Assembly (NCBI RefSeq): GCF_041538045.1
Contig: NZ_JBGOSE010000001.1
Coordinates: forward strand, 310,001 to 374,000
Direction: 5' to 3'
Length of the DNA stretch: 64,000 nt
Origin: Aliiglaciecola sp041538045
GTDB lineage: Bacteria; Pseudomonadota; Gammaproteobacteria; Enterobacterales; Alteromonadaceae
Part shown: piece by piece, positions 35,835 to 44,589 of the stretch
Layout of the letters: each line of letters starts with the position of its first letter
Position numbering within the stretch: position 1 is the first letter of the stretch
Notes under the pieces: model-generated
What the model was told of the DNA's origin: nothing
The model's database searches: none
What the model saw: the letters and a program-made list of their open reading frames with translations, nothing else
Program-made: the position numbers and the translations under genes

Positions 35835-37949
35835 TTAGAACTGATATTTAACACTAACACTATAATTGCTTGGCGAGCCTGGCATTGTCCAAAGTTTATG
35901 GTACGAATTTTCGAAGTACTCTTCATTAAATAAGTTGTTAACATCAAACTTCATTTTAAGTTGACTCGTTAACTCAATGGCCGCAGACAGGTTGACCAAT
36001 GTGTATGATGGCAAAATATAATCAGCGTCAGTGGTTTCACCTAGTCGATCGCCCACGTAATGGACTGTTGTACCTAAGTTTACTTCTTTCCCCATGACAT
36101 TTGTATAGTGCTTCAAAGATACATGACCAACATGCTCAGCTATGTTAATTAAGCGAGAGCCCTTGGGAATTGGTACACCCCAGTCAGAGTTAATGACATC
36201 ATTAGCGGTTTTTGCATCGGTGTAAGCATACGCTAATTCAAGAATTGTATGATTGGTTATCGCAGCTATCAACTGAAAATCGATACCCTGACTTTCAACT
36301 TCCCCTAAGGTTGCAGAAAGGCCAGTGTCTGGCTCAGAAGTTAACATGTTGGTTTTCTCGGCATCGTAAATAGCGATACTTCCAGAGAAAACATCAGCGA
36401 TATTTTGCCACTTAGCACCAATTTCAAAGGATTTAGTTTCCTCTGGCTCAAATGCATTTCTATTTACGTCGAGCCCAGGGTTAGGTCTAAATCCTTCGGC
36501 ATAACTGGTGTATAAATTAATGTTGTTATCTAATTCGTACACAAAACCCATACGTGGAGTGATCTCAGTTTGGTCTTTACTTTGAGTGTCGTCACTGAGC
36601 TTATTCAGTATATCTTGAGAAAACTTATCAACTCTGAATCCTAGCAATAACTTTGACTTTTCAGTTAATTCAATAAAGTCTTGTGCATATAAACCAAGCC
36701 CTTGTTGCTCTTCACTTGTGAAGGTCGTAGGTGAGGTTTCGGGTTGTGGCTGAGTGTAATCAGGGTTATTAGGATCTATGCTATAGGTTTGATCACCTGA
36801 TCCCCACGCTGTTCGCCAAACTTTGTAATCTGTATCTAGGTCAAAGTTAAAATAATCGATACCAAACAATAGATTATTCTTTAAACCGGCAAGTTCAAAA
36901 TCACCACTTAATTCAAAACGAGCAGACAAATCTTGCGCTTGGTAATCACGCTCTCTTCTTTGTCTTGATAAGATATTTGGGTCGCTATAAATTAGCTGTC
37001 GACCGGCAGAAAGTTCGGTGTCTGACGATTTTCCTTTAAATGAAGAATCTCTGTATGCAAGTCCCGCAAGTAAGTGCCATTTCTCATTAACCTTATGATT
37101 TAAAAGTAATTGATGACCAAGTGCTTCAACCTCATGGGCTCCATCTCTAATATCACCATAAAATGTCTCGGGTTCCGTCGCACCAAAGTCATTATCTAAA
37201 ACATAAATTCCGCGATCTAATGGTTTTTTCTGGTCAAGAATTTCCGCTTCATAGCTTAAACTTGTCGTTTCGGAAATATTCCACAACACCGAAGGGCTGA
37301 GGTGTAAACTTTTAAGGTAAACATGATCTTGATAAGTGTCTGAGTCTTCATAAGAGCCGTTTAATCGATACGCCACATCATCGTTGAGTCCATTTGTGTA
37401 ATCAAATTCAATTTGCTTTCTATTGTAATTACCTATGGTTCCTTGGATGTAACCTTGCTGTTCAAATTGCGGCTTTTTAGTAATGATATTAACAGTACCA
37501 CCAGGCTCTCCTTGCCCATATAAAGCCGAGCCTGGCCCTTTCATTACTTCGATGGTTTCAATATTCGCTGTACTTCGATTACCATTATAACCGCGAGAAT
37601 TAAAGCCATTAACTAAGTAACCAGTAGGGTTGTTTTCATCGCCTGAAAACCCGCGAATAGCGAAACTATCAAACATACCGCCAGAGTTATTTTGTCTAAC
37701 AATACTAGGTGATAGGCTGAGTGCATCGATAATACGAGTTATTCCTTCATCCTCAATTAAATCAGCCCCGATTTGATCTACAGCCTGAGGCGTTTTAGCT
37801 AGTGGCACATTACCTCGGTATGGCTGCCACAATCGTTTAACTTCGATGTGTTCAATTTCGTCAGTCGCAGCTAACGATTGCTCATTGTCACTCTGTGCTA
37901 AAACACCATTAGAAATAACAAATAGTGAAAATAAGAACGGCTTTTTCAT
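35835..37949 (-). CDS. TonB-dependent siderophore-type receptor
   Basis: A 704-residue outer-membrane receptor. Signal peptide residues 1-18 (VLA cleavage). A TonB-box-like DEIEHIEVKR follows at about 31-40. The plug domain includes DALSLSPSIVRQNNSGGMFDSFAIRGFSGDENNPTGYLVNGF and the MKGPGSALYGQGEPGGTVNIITKKP signature of siderophore receptors. The 22-strand barrel ends in YSVSVKYQF with a terminal Phe, as required for assembly. No convincing Fur box was seen upstream, so iron control is not shown by the sequence. The ligand is unknown. Confidence 0.92.
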   Translation of the reverse strand: MKKPFLFSLFVISNGVLAQSDNEQSLAATDEIEHIEVKRLWQPYRGNVPLAKTPQAVDQIGADLIEDEGITRIIDALSLSPSIVRQNNSGGMFDSFAIRGFSGDENNPTGYLVNGFNSRGYNGNRSTANIETIEVMKGPGSALYGQGEPGGTVNIITKKPQFEQQGYIQGTIGNYNRKQIEFDYTNGLNDDVAYRLNGSYEDSDTYQDHVYLKSLHLSPSVLWNISETTSLSYEAEILDQKKPLDRGIYVLDNDFGATEPETFYGDIRDGAHEVEALGHQLLLNHKVNEKWHLLAGLAYRDSSFKGKSSDTELSAGRQLIYSDPNILSRQRRERDYQAQDLSARFELSGDFELAGLKNNLLFGIDYFNFDLDTDYKVWRTAWGSGDQTYSIDPNNPDYTQPQPETSPTTFTSEEQQGLGLYAQDFIELTEKSKLLLGFRVDKFSQDILNKLSDDTQSKDQTEITPRMGFVYELDNNINLYTSYAEGFRPNPGLDVNRNAFEPEETKSFEIGAKWQNIADVFSGSIAIYDAEKTNMLTSEPDTGLSATLGEVESQGIDFQLIAAITNHTILELAYAYTDAKTANDVINSDWGVPIPKGSRLINIAEHVGHVSLKHYTNVMGKEVNLGTTVHYVGDRLGETTDADYILPSYTLVNLSAAIELTSQLKMKFDVNNLFNEEYFENSYHKLWTMPGSPSNYSVSVKYQF

Positions 37950-38375
37950 GTGCTTTAACTCGATTTGTATGAAGTTGATATGATATATTATAACCTTTTG
38001 TGGGTCGGTAGAATAACACTATTTTTCATGCAGGCAAGATATTTCAATCTAATTTTAACTCGGTTGGAACAATATCTATTGCCATTAAGCCTATACAGTT
38101 TTCATGGTTCTTGGTTAGCAAGCAGCAAAGCCCAAATAATAGACATCGACGTTACATAATTTCTGTAGAACCTGATAAACGTTGGCAGATAAAGTGCGAT
38201 TTAATATGCGTTAAACCTAAAGGTTCACTTAATTAAGAGCCTCATTATTCTGATCCGCAATGATGAAGATGGCGTGTTAGTTTTTGCTGTGTTGCGTGAA
38301 TGGTGTGATCCGACATCCTTTTTAGAAGAATGTCGTAACCAGAAGTATCATTGCACTAATTGATTCTGAATAATG
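37950..38375. other. 426-bp intergenic region
   Basis: No gene is called. A stop-free stretch at about 38214-38361 (plus) encodes LIRNDEDGVLVFAVLREWCDPTSFLEECRNQK without a start codon; it might be the tail of a lost gene. A TATAAT-like element on the minus strand near 37985-37995 may serve the TonB receptor. Confidence 0.3.
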
Positions 38376-39392
38376 TCAATCGCTTTGTATGAGGTAATCT
38401 TTAGCTGAGCTAACATAACTTTTGTAGTTGGACTTGGTATCCTCAAATAGTTTGAGTAAATCAAAGGTGACGAAGATACCATGCTCTTTATCACTATTAG
38501 TTGTAAACCCAAAAGAGTAGTTGTTATTTACATGAACCATTATACCGTGAGAAACCGATTTAACTGAGGCTCTGTCAGCGTAAGTGGAAATTATCGACCA
38601 ACCAATAGGCGTAGGACGATTCCAGTAATTAACACCGAACCATTCAATTGCAAGGGCTTCTTGCATTCGTTCGCCTTTTGCAGCGTTTTTGCTGTAGTGC
38701 ATAATGAGAGATGGATGTATGAAGAAATATTGCTTATCAGGTGGGCCAACATAGGTTTCTTTTTTTAGTTCATTGCGGTAATAAAGTGTATTCACAAAAA
38801 TATCTAAAGAGGTCTGAGAACGTGAATTCGTAAAATAATTAGTCCAGGCTTTGTTTTTAAATTCATGAGCACTTATTCTTTTCGCCAATGTGTTCTTTTG
38901 AATAGCATCAAATGGTGAAATAATTGCCTGGTTAATGTCATCAAATAGCTGTTTACAGTTCTTTTTTTGAAAGTACTTTTTACAATCGACTTTGTTTAAT
39001 TTGGCAATAGACTTCCCCCCTAGTTGTAGGTCAGCAACCGGACCATTACGCACATTGGTTACCTTTAATTGTGTAGGTTGTTTAAATGACAATAAAGCGT
39101 TAGTCGATGAGGTCACAAGGTAATCTTTATCGAATTTTAATGCATCTAACGCCTCTAGGTTTAGCGTTAGTTTGTTTTTCCAATCTTGAAGGTACATTGT
39201 CATTTGCTCATCAAAACCCGAGCCATCAATCATCGAATCGCACAGTTTTTTAGAAAACCCATTGATACCAGAGTACATATTTTCAAAAACGTCTTGCTTT
39301 TTCGCAGTACCAATTTCACATGCCGACTCTTGGGCAGCAGTTGAATGGGTAAAACCAATTAATATCATCAGTGTTATTAGTACCTTACTCAT
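38376..39392 (-). CDS. exported protein of unknown function, coupled to an alpha/beta hydrolase
   Basis: A 338-residue protein with a signal peptide (residues 1-19, MSKVLITLMILIGFTHSTAA). Four cysteines lie in the mature part, including the DCKKYF...NCKQLF pair. The C-terminal half contains YYRNELKKETYVGPPDKQYFFIHPS, IEWFGVNYW and PIGWSIISTY, with no motif I recognise. The start ATG 39392 lies inside the end of the upstream hydrolase gene: the two overlap by eight bases (ATGAGTAA). This suggests translational coupling and a shared role, perhaps a secreted partner of the hydrolase. Function unknown. Confidence 0.82.
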   Translation of the reverse strand: MSKVLITLMILIGFTHSTAAQESACEIGTAKKQDVFENMYSGINGFSKKLCDSMIDGSGFDEQMTMYLQDWKNKLTLNLEALDALKFDKDYLVTSSTNALLSFKQPTQLKVTNVRNGPVADLQLGGKSIAKLNKVDCKKYFQKKNCKQLFDDINQAIISPFDAIQKNTLAKRISAHEFKNKAWTNYFTNSRSQTSLDIFVNTLYYRNELKKETYVGPPDKQYFFIHPSLIMHYSKNAAKGERMQEALAIEWFGVNYWNRPTPIGWSIISTYADRASVKSVSHGIMVHVNNNYSFGFTTNSDKEHGIFVTFDLLKLFEDTKSNYKSYVSSAKDYLIQSD

Positions 39393-40437
39393 TATTATCT
39401 CCTTCAATGAACTCTTCTAACTTTTCAATTGCTTCAACTAATCCTTTTAAATCGCTAGAGTAATTGTTAGTTATTTGGTAATCCCTTATTTCATCGACTA
39501 GGGCTTCTAGATGTACAAATTTAGAATTTGCAATATCGCGCTCTTCACTTGAAGGATCAAAGTTACTAATTAAGTTGTAGAGAAGTAGATAAGATACATT
39601 GGGGTCTTCAATATAGCCTTCTATTGAGTGGGTGTCTTTTCTGCTTACCTTAGTATTTACAATTTTTAGGTAGGATGAATTGAATATGTCGCTGGGTAGC
39701 CACGTACCATCATCTGCAGGATCGAAGCGTTTAAATATATCAAAACAAATTGGATCTAGTTCATGATAGATATTGTAAAACTCACTAATTATACCTTCTA
39801 TGCCTGGTTTTACTTTTGACTCATATGGTGAGGTTAGGCCTGAAACTGAAGTAACTAAATCACTGACATTGGCAAATGACCAATATGAGTTTAAACGATA
39901 GTTGTGTGCCGAAAGTTGCGTGTCATTAGGTTCATCAAAAGTGAAAAGCTTATTTAATGAATCATGCAGAACCGCTGTTCCTAATGAATGACTAATAAAA
40001 TGAATGGGCGTGCCGATAGGGTACTGTTTAATGATAGTTAAGAGCTTTGTGTTCACATAGCCACGTACACTTTCACCAAATAAAGACAGATAAAGTAAGA
40101 CATCAAGTCCATGGGTATTAATAAATTTATCTTCACCTAAACTTGAATCGATTCCAATTAATTGAGTGGCTAAATTGGGTAGTTCAAGCCCGCCGAGGTG
40201 TTGTTTAATGTACGCTTCAACAGTTGAACCATTATCGGATATTATTTTTCGCATTTCCTCGAACTTGTGGTCATAGCTGATGCTATGGATACCTTCAAAT
40301 TGTTCTTCAAATTCTAGATTTTCATAGGAAGGATAACGGTGTAGCGCTTTATTGGCAGCCTTGACTAGACTTTTTTTGAATGAGGCTGATGTATGCACAC
40401 CGACTCCATGCATCAAAATGAGTATGGGTTTAGACAT
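39385..40437 (-). CDS. alpha/beta hydrolase, lipase-like, of unknown role
   Basis: A 350-residue cytoplasmic-looking protein. ILILMHGVGVH at the start is a typical oxyanion-hole segment, and HFISHSLGTAVLHDSL contains the GxSxG-type nucleophile elbow (SHSLG, first Gly replaced by Ser). A later FDPADDGTWLP stretch and an acidic C-terminal helix are present. The substitution in the nucleophile elbow is seen in some lipases and thioesterases. ATG 40437 has GGAG 6 bp upstream; TTG 40449 is an alternative. It overlaps the following exported protein gene by 8 bases. Confidence 0.82.
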   Translation of the reverse strand: MSKPILILMHGVGVHTSASFKKSLVKAANKALHRYPSYENLEFEEQFEGIHSISYDHKFEEMRKIISDNGSTVEAYIKQHLGGLELPNLATQLIGIDSSLGEDKFINTHGLDVLLYLSLFGESVRGYVNTKLLTIIKQYPIGTPIHFISHSLGTAVLHDSLNKLFTFDEPNDTQLSAHNYRLNSYWSFANVSDLVTSVSGLTSPYESKVKPGIEGIISEFYNIYHELDPICFDIFKRFDPADDGTWLPSDIFNSSYLKIVNTKVSRKDTHSIEGYIEDPNVSYLLLYNLISNFDPSSEERDIANSKFVHLEALVDEIRDYQITNNYSSDLKGLVEAIEKLEEFIEGDNNE

Positions 40438-40794
40438 TTCTTTCTCCAACGATTAACGTCAATGTTAAAATAAAGAAGGTTTGGCAATCTCGCCAAAATC
40501 AAAGGATTAGAAACAGAAAGGAGCTATCCTAGCAATGCATTTTCAATCCATTTTACATACGTAGCTAACTATAAGTTTAGTGTGAAAAATAAACAATACT
40601 GAATAAGGTGTGCCTAAGTGAAATCTGACGATTTTATTAAAATCGATAACTACCCAAAGGAAAATATTGGATTGCTCTTTGATGAATAAACAAGAAACTA
40701 ACCACTTCAATAATCAAGATTCTATCTAGGAAAAATTAACTCTCTTGAAATGTGCTCATATTAGCGATAATAAGTATTACTTTTCACTAAGTTT
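40438..40794. other. 357-bp intergenic region
   Basis: Upstream of the hydrolase gene and downstream of the nth-like fragment. AT-rich; no gene, repeat or hairpin of note was recognised. Confidence 0.35.
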
Positions 40795-40905
40795 CCTTTC
40801 TCGTTCGTAAACTCACAAAAATCTTCAATAATACAGTTGCTAAAGTGGGGCTTGCATACTTTACAGAATGATGAGCGCCCACTTTAAACTCACACGGGAG
40901 ATGAT
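40795..40905 (-). pseudogene. C-terminal fragment of a second nth-like (endonuclease III) gene
   Basis: Over 59 bases (40808-40866) it aligns without gaps to the 3' part of the intact nth (46861-46919) with 42 identities by hand count. On the minus strand it reads CKVCKPHFSNCIIEDFCEF, matching CVARKPRCGACVIQDLCEF of Nth, but with one iron-sulfur cysteine replaced by Phe. Beyond a ~30-bp deletion, GCCCACTTTAAACTCACACGGG continues the match. The rest of the gene body is absent here; the central part lies 2.9 kb away at 43.8 kb. Confidence 0.75.
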
Positions 40906-40925
40906 TAGCATAGTGACTATAAAGC

Positions 40926-42779
40926 CTAGTTGCTAACTATCGCTTCAAATAAATAAGCACCCAACTGGTCTTGAAGTTGAGTTATGTTTCTTTGCTGTTT
41001 GTCGGAGAGTTTGACGTATACTCGCATGCCTCGTGGACCACCGATAGTAACATCGACGTCACCGGTAAGTTTGTTCTGAATGAGGATGGATTCAACGATG
41101 CGCTTGACGGCGTCACGACGGAGCGTCGGTTTAAAAATCTTTCCAACCGCCGTGACTGGAATCGAATCGACAATATGAATATATTTCGGCCATGCAGGTC
41201 TTTCGCTGATATTGTTTTGGGCGAAGGTTCGAAGTTCATCTTCGGTGACGGTCGTATTCGGGGTAAGCTGAACGTAACAGATCGGCAGTTCGCCGGCGTA
41301 CACGTCGGGCATCCCCACGGCCGCTGCGACCGCCACTGCGGGATGGCGCTGAAGGGTGTTTTCGATCATCAGCGGATCAATGTTGTGACCACTGCGTATA
41401 ATTAGATCCTTGGACCGACCAGCGATGTAAATTCTGCCCTCTGAGTCGGTGTAGGCGAGGTCGCCACTGTTAAGTGTGCCATCAACTAAGGCTCCTTCGT
41501 TTTGTTCGGTGTTCCGGTATCCAGGTGAGACCGTTGGTCCGGAAATGGTCAACACGCCGATTTCTCCGGCTTCGCATTCCTCGCCGAGGGAGCCATCGTC
41601 TTCAAGGCGACAAACTGATACCATAGTGTACGGCAGGCGTAATCCCACTGAACCTGCTCCGCCTTGGCTAGCGAAGGGATTGCAGGAGATGAGGCCTGAT
41701 GCTTCGGTCATACCAAGGATCTCTTTCAATTGTATACCTGTGATCGCTTCAAATTTTTCGCGTACTGAAACGGGAAGCAATGATGCTCCGGTGAGTCCGC
41801 ACCGTATTGAGCTGATGTCTGCCCCATCAACAGGAACTTGGATGATTGCACCGATTGACGTTGGTACGCCACCAGCAATCGTGACGCCATATCGTTCACA
41901 AATCCGCCAGAAATTATCTACCATCGTTGGGTTTCGCAGACCAGATGGTGACATGATAATCACCTCTGTTCCAGCGATGAATGTGCTGATACCGATAAGA
42001 ATCGTACCCGCGACATGAAACATTGGAAGCGTGCCAGTCACAACGTCGTCAGGCTCGAGGTTCATTAACGCGGCACAGCCGTAAGCGGCAGTAAGCTGGC
42101 CTTCATGAGTATGGGCAGCAAGTTTCGGCATTCCTGTTGTGCCGCCGGTATGGAAGTATGCAGCGACATCAAGTCCGCGGCCAGCGGACCCGAAAGTCAA
42201 ACGATCGTTCGGTTGTTCAGAAATTGCATCGTAAAAATCAATGACTCCATTAACAGAGGGAGTGCTTGACTCAGCTATCCTTACTATGATTAGGTCAGGC
42301 ATCTGTTGTTTAAGTTCGAGTGACTTTTCCCATATGTCGAGCTGAGGATGTGGTCCGAATGTGACTAGAATTTTCGCACCTGAGGCTTCAATCAGGCCAC
42401 GAATGTGCTCCGGTTGAAGCAGGAAATTAATCGGCACTGCGTAACCGGCTGTTTCCGCCCCCCACAGAACTGCATGTGTTTCGATAAGCGTCGGCAACAT
42501 GAACGCGACTCCTGGTCGCTCGCCCCCAAGACTCCTGAAAAGATTAGCTGTCTGGTTAACAAGTTTAAGTAACTCGGCGTAACTTACTTTGCGGGGCTGC
42601 TCATCGGCATCACAAGTCATAAGTTGTGTCAGTGCGGTTCGTTTACCATATACCTCAGCGGATCGGACGAATACGTCGTACACACTGTCGCCAGCAAGAC
42701 GATCACGAAGTGGCATTTCATTCTCGAACCTTTCTACGTCTGATAATGTCACTAGGGGGGATTCTAACCAATCGGTCAT
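40926..42779 (-). CDS. acyl-CoA synthetase (AMP-forming ligase), GC-rich
   Basis: A 617-residue ANL-superfamily ligase that would activate a carboxylic acid as acyl-CoA through an acyl-adenylate. Motifs: P-loop HTGGTTGMPKLAAHTH near residue 215, PMFHVAGT, GMTEASG, SGDLAYTDSEGRIYIAGRSKDLII, and the C-terminal catalytic Lys in VGKIFKPTLR. A C-terminal extension of about 50 residues follows the usual end. Base composition is unlike the flanks: for example 44 of 60 bases at 41281-41340 are G or C against 23 of 60 at 38401-38460. It sits between two pieces of a dead nth-like gene, so it was probably acquired by transfer. Substrate unknown. Confidence 0.9.
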   Translation of the reverse strand: MTDWLESPLVTLSDVERFENEMPLRDRLAGDSVYDVFVRSAEVYGKRTALTQLMTCDADEQPRKVSYAELLKLVNQTANLFRSLGGERPGVAFMLPTLIETHAVLWGAETAGYAVPINFLLQPEHIRGLIEASGAKILVTFGPHPQLDIWEKSLELKQQMPDLIIVRIAESSTPSVNGVIDFYDAISEQPNDRLTFGSAGRGLDVAAYFHTGGTTGMPKLAAHTHEGQLTAAYGCAALMNLEPDDVVTGTLPMFHVAGTILIGISTFIAGTEVIIMSPSGLRNPTMVDNFWRICERYGVTIAGGVPTSIGAIIQVPVDGADISSIRCGLTGASLLPVSVREKFEAITGIQLKEILGMTEASGLISCNPFASQGGAGSVGLRLPYTMVSVCRLEDDGSLGEECEAGEIGVLTISGPTVSPGYRNTEQNEGALVDGTLNSGDLAYTDSEGRIYIAGRSKDLIIRSGHNIDPLMIENTLQRHPAVAVAAAVGMPDVYAGELPICYVQLTPNTTVTEDELRTFAQNNISERPAWPKYIHIVDSIPVTAVGKIFKPTLRRDAVKRIVESILIQNKLTGDVDVTIGGPRGMRVYVKLSDKQQRNITQLQDQLGAYLFEAIVSN

Positions 42780-43150
42780 TACGATATCCTTAAATAAGTA
42801 CAGAGTAATTGTTATATTTTTCGTAATGTTAACATAAACATAACCTTATATTAACCCTAGTATTTTCACATAATTGACATCCAAAGCAAGTATCTCGTTC
42901 CCCGACTATTGTGCAAAGCAATACTAAATGTATATGGCAAGTTTGTTCCAATACCGGAAATTTTTATGTCAACATTATTTGCATTAGTGAAGAAACGAAC
43001 AAACAGAGTTACAGCTAGGGGATTTAGTGTAGATATGGACGCTGTGTTAGTTGTAAATCCATACAATTCCATTTTCACATCTTTTATTTTGAAATTATTA
43101 TTTTAAGTGGATTTTGCACCACTAGAATAGAATGTTTTTCCATGGCGAAG
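42780..43150. other. 371-bp region without a supported gene
   Basis: Two overlapping frames (42866-43078 minus, 70 codons; 42909-43106 plus, 65 codons) have no recognised family or ribosome site. The segment may be debris associated with the acyl-CoA synthetase insertion. Confidence 0.3.
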
Positions 43151-43726
43151 TTAGGATGTTTGGCAATTTGGACAGCAGTAAATCGTTACCATACCATCGA
43201 CATTATCTACACTTTGTCCGCATTTTTCAGGCTTTGAATAATCCCAATCAGACTGAGAAAGATCATATAATCTTTCTGACGTACAGGTGTCCAATTCATC
43301 TCGTAAAAGATAAGCCCAGGGGGTTAACTCGCCGCAATTTACTTTTTTTAGCTTTGGATGACTAAACGACCATTCCATCGCTATCTCCATGCGCCGATAT
43401 AATTCTAAAACTTCCTTTTCATTTATGCTCAAAATGCTGTTATTGCTGGTTTTAATTAACTCTTGGTCAAAAAAGTTTTTAGCTGACATTTCAAAAGCCA
43501 GTACGTTACTCTCAGCTATATTGATAAGGGCAGATACAGTAGCCAGACGCACGGAGGGAGCGGGGTGTTCGAAAAACTTCTCACAAGTCATTTCCGCAAT
43601 AACACTATTTGAGAAGTGCTCGACGGATGAAAGTAAATGGATGATTTTCTGTATGTTTCCTGACTCTATAATGCTGTTAACATAGTCGGCATCATCGACT
43701 TTATTTGTATCAATTGGATTAACCAT
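43151..43726 (-). CDS. hypothetical protein with possible HEAT-like helices and C-terminal CxxC
   Basis: A 191-residue soluble protein. The N-terminal half is helical, with HPAPSVRLATVSALINIAES resembling a HEAT-type repeat. The C-terminus ends YCCPNCQTS, a CPxC that could bind metal. A mid segment LTPWAYLLRDELDTCTSERLYDLSQ is also present. No signal peptide. AT-rich like the host genome, unlike the adjacent ligase gene. The ribosome site is weak. Function not recognised. Confidence 0.55.
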   Translation of the reverse strand: MVNPIDTNKVDDADYVNSIIESGNIQKIIHLLSSVEHFSNSVIAEMTCEKFFEHPAPSVRLATVSALINIAESNVLAFEMSAKNFFDQELIKTSNNSILSINEKEVLELYRRMEIAMEWSFSHPKLKKVNCGELTPWAYLLRDELDTCTSERLYDLSQSDWDYSKPEKCGQSVDNVDGMVTIYCCPNCQTS

Positions 43727-43754
43727 AAACGACTCTAAAGTTTTAGACTATTCT

Positions 43755-43870
43755 CGCCATTTTTCAATCGCTTCTCAACATCTCTGAGGGAGGCTGTTTT
43801 GCCCATGGCGAGCTTAGTATGGTTGGAAACGCGAAATATATGGAAAGTAGATATGAGGAAGTTATATTTT
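43755..43870 (-). pseudogene. central fragment of the second nth-like gene
   Basis: On the minus strand it reads HIFRVSNHTKLAMGKTASLRDVEKRLKNGENSLK, aligning to DTHIFRVSNRTKLAMGKNVDQVEQKLLKV of the intact Nth (residues 138-167). At the DNA level 43802-43842 matches 47018-47058 at 39 of 41 positions. The catalytic Asp138 codon region is altered (FLISTFH in place of TIAVDTH). Together with the C-terminal piece at 40.8 kb it marks one gene, same orientation, split by 2.9 kb. Confidence 0.7.
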
Positions 43871-44060
43871 AGTAAGTAAAAGCTTAAATAAACATATTAT
43901 TGATGAGACGAAGTAGAGCGTTTTTTGCTTGTGATGTGGAATCTCGACAAGTAATTTGCCCAAGTAATTATTGTGCTAGTCCTTTACCATAATACGCTTT
44001 GATGGGCGCTATGGTTGCAGCGTTTGTCTATGCGTTTACGAAAAGTAAGAGGTAAAATAT
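43871..44060. other. non-coding stretch before the DUF3015 terminator
   Basis: No gene, repeat or hairpin recognised apart from the terminator that follows. Confidence 0.3.
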
Positions 44061-44105
44061 CAAAAACCAGTGACCCGTGCTACGGTTCACTGGCAATAAT
44101 TTTTT
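44061..44105 (-). terminator. strong terminator of the DUF4105-DUF3015 operon
   Basis: CCAGTGA-CCG type stem (44067-44077 with 44083-44093, one mismatch) with a 5-nt loop. On the minus strand it is followed by TTTTTG, and on the plus strand by AATAATTTTTT, so it may work both ways. It lies about 40 bp after the DUF3015 stop. Confidence 0.85.
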
Positions 44106-44134
44106 ACGGTAGGCCAACGGACCTAATTTCGCAC

Positions 44135-44578
44135 CTAGATGCTGGCAACAATGATGTTATAAACACTTTCAGGCGTGGCTGAATCAGCTGCAATTGCATT
44201 GGCAGCATTGCTACGGACACTTGCAATAACGTCTGCACGCGCATCACTTTCAACTTCTAGAATATCGAGCATTGCGTTTAAGTGGTCGCCTTCACCTTGG
44301 CTGATTTGTTCAACAACTAAATCAAAGTTTTGTTGAATAAAAAGGCCTGCGGTAACTTCGATACCGTTACAGCTATCTTGTGAAGAAACGTTTGAAGAAA
44401 CGGCTGTTGTACCAAGATCCCAAATAACGTTAGAAATCGCAGCTGCAGTTCCATTATCATCAAAAATCATTGCGCCAATACCACATTGCTTCCACGGGTT
44501 AACTTTCTTTTCTTGCGCCGTTGCAGAAGTAGATAAACAAGCTGCAACTAAAGCAATAGCAAGTGAAGTTTTTTTCAT
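44135..44578 (-). CDS. DUF3015-family periplasmic protein
   Basis: A 147-residue exported protein: signal peptide residues 1-21 (ATAQ), then NPWKQCGIGAMIFDDNGTAAAISNVIWDLGTTAVSSNVSSQDSC, the hallmark of DUF3015. Two cysteines (in QCGIG and DSC) could form a disulfide. Function of the family is unknown. Its start is 11 bp from the stop of the DUF4105 gene, so the two form an operon; they are likely functionally connected. Confidence 0.9.
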   Translation of the reverse strand: MKKTSLAIALVAACLSTSATAQEKKVNPWKQCGIGAMIFDDNGTAAAISNVIWDLGTTAVSSNVSSQDSCNGIEVTAGLFIQQNFDLVVEQISQGEGDHLNAMLDILEVESDARADVIASVRSNAANAIAADSATPESVYNIIVASI

Positions 44579-44589
44579 AATTGTTGTCC

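Noticed and set aside
37940..38010. Possible Fur box upstream of the TonB receptor
   Set aside because: The AT-rich ATATGATATATTATAA stretch does not match the 19-bp Fur consensus well enough.
38214..38361. Stop-free plus-strand stretch reading LIRNDEDGVLVFAVLREW
   Set aside because: No start codon or known family; a short resemblance to the FlgO tail word at 33-42 is probably chance.
42866..43106. Overlapping 65- and 70-codon frames between the ligase and the unknown ORF
   Set aside because: No start context or family; treated as insertion debris.
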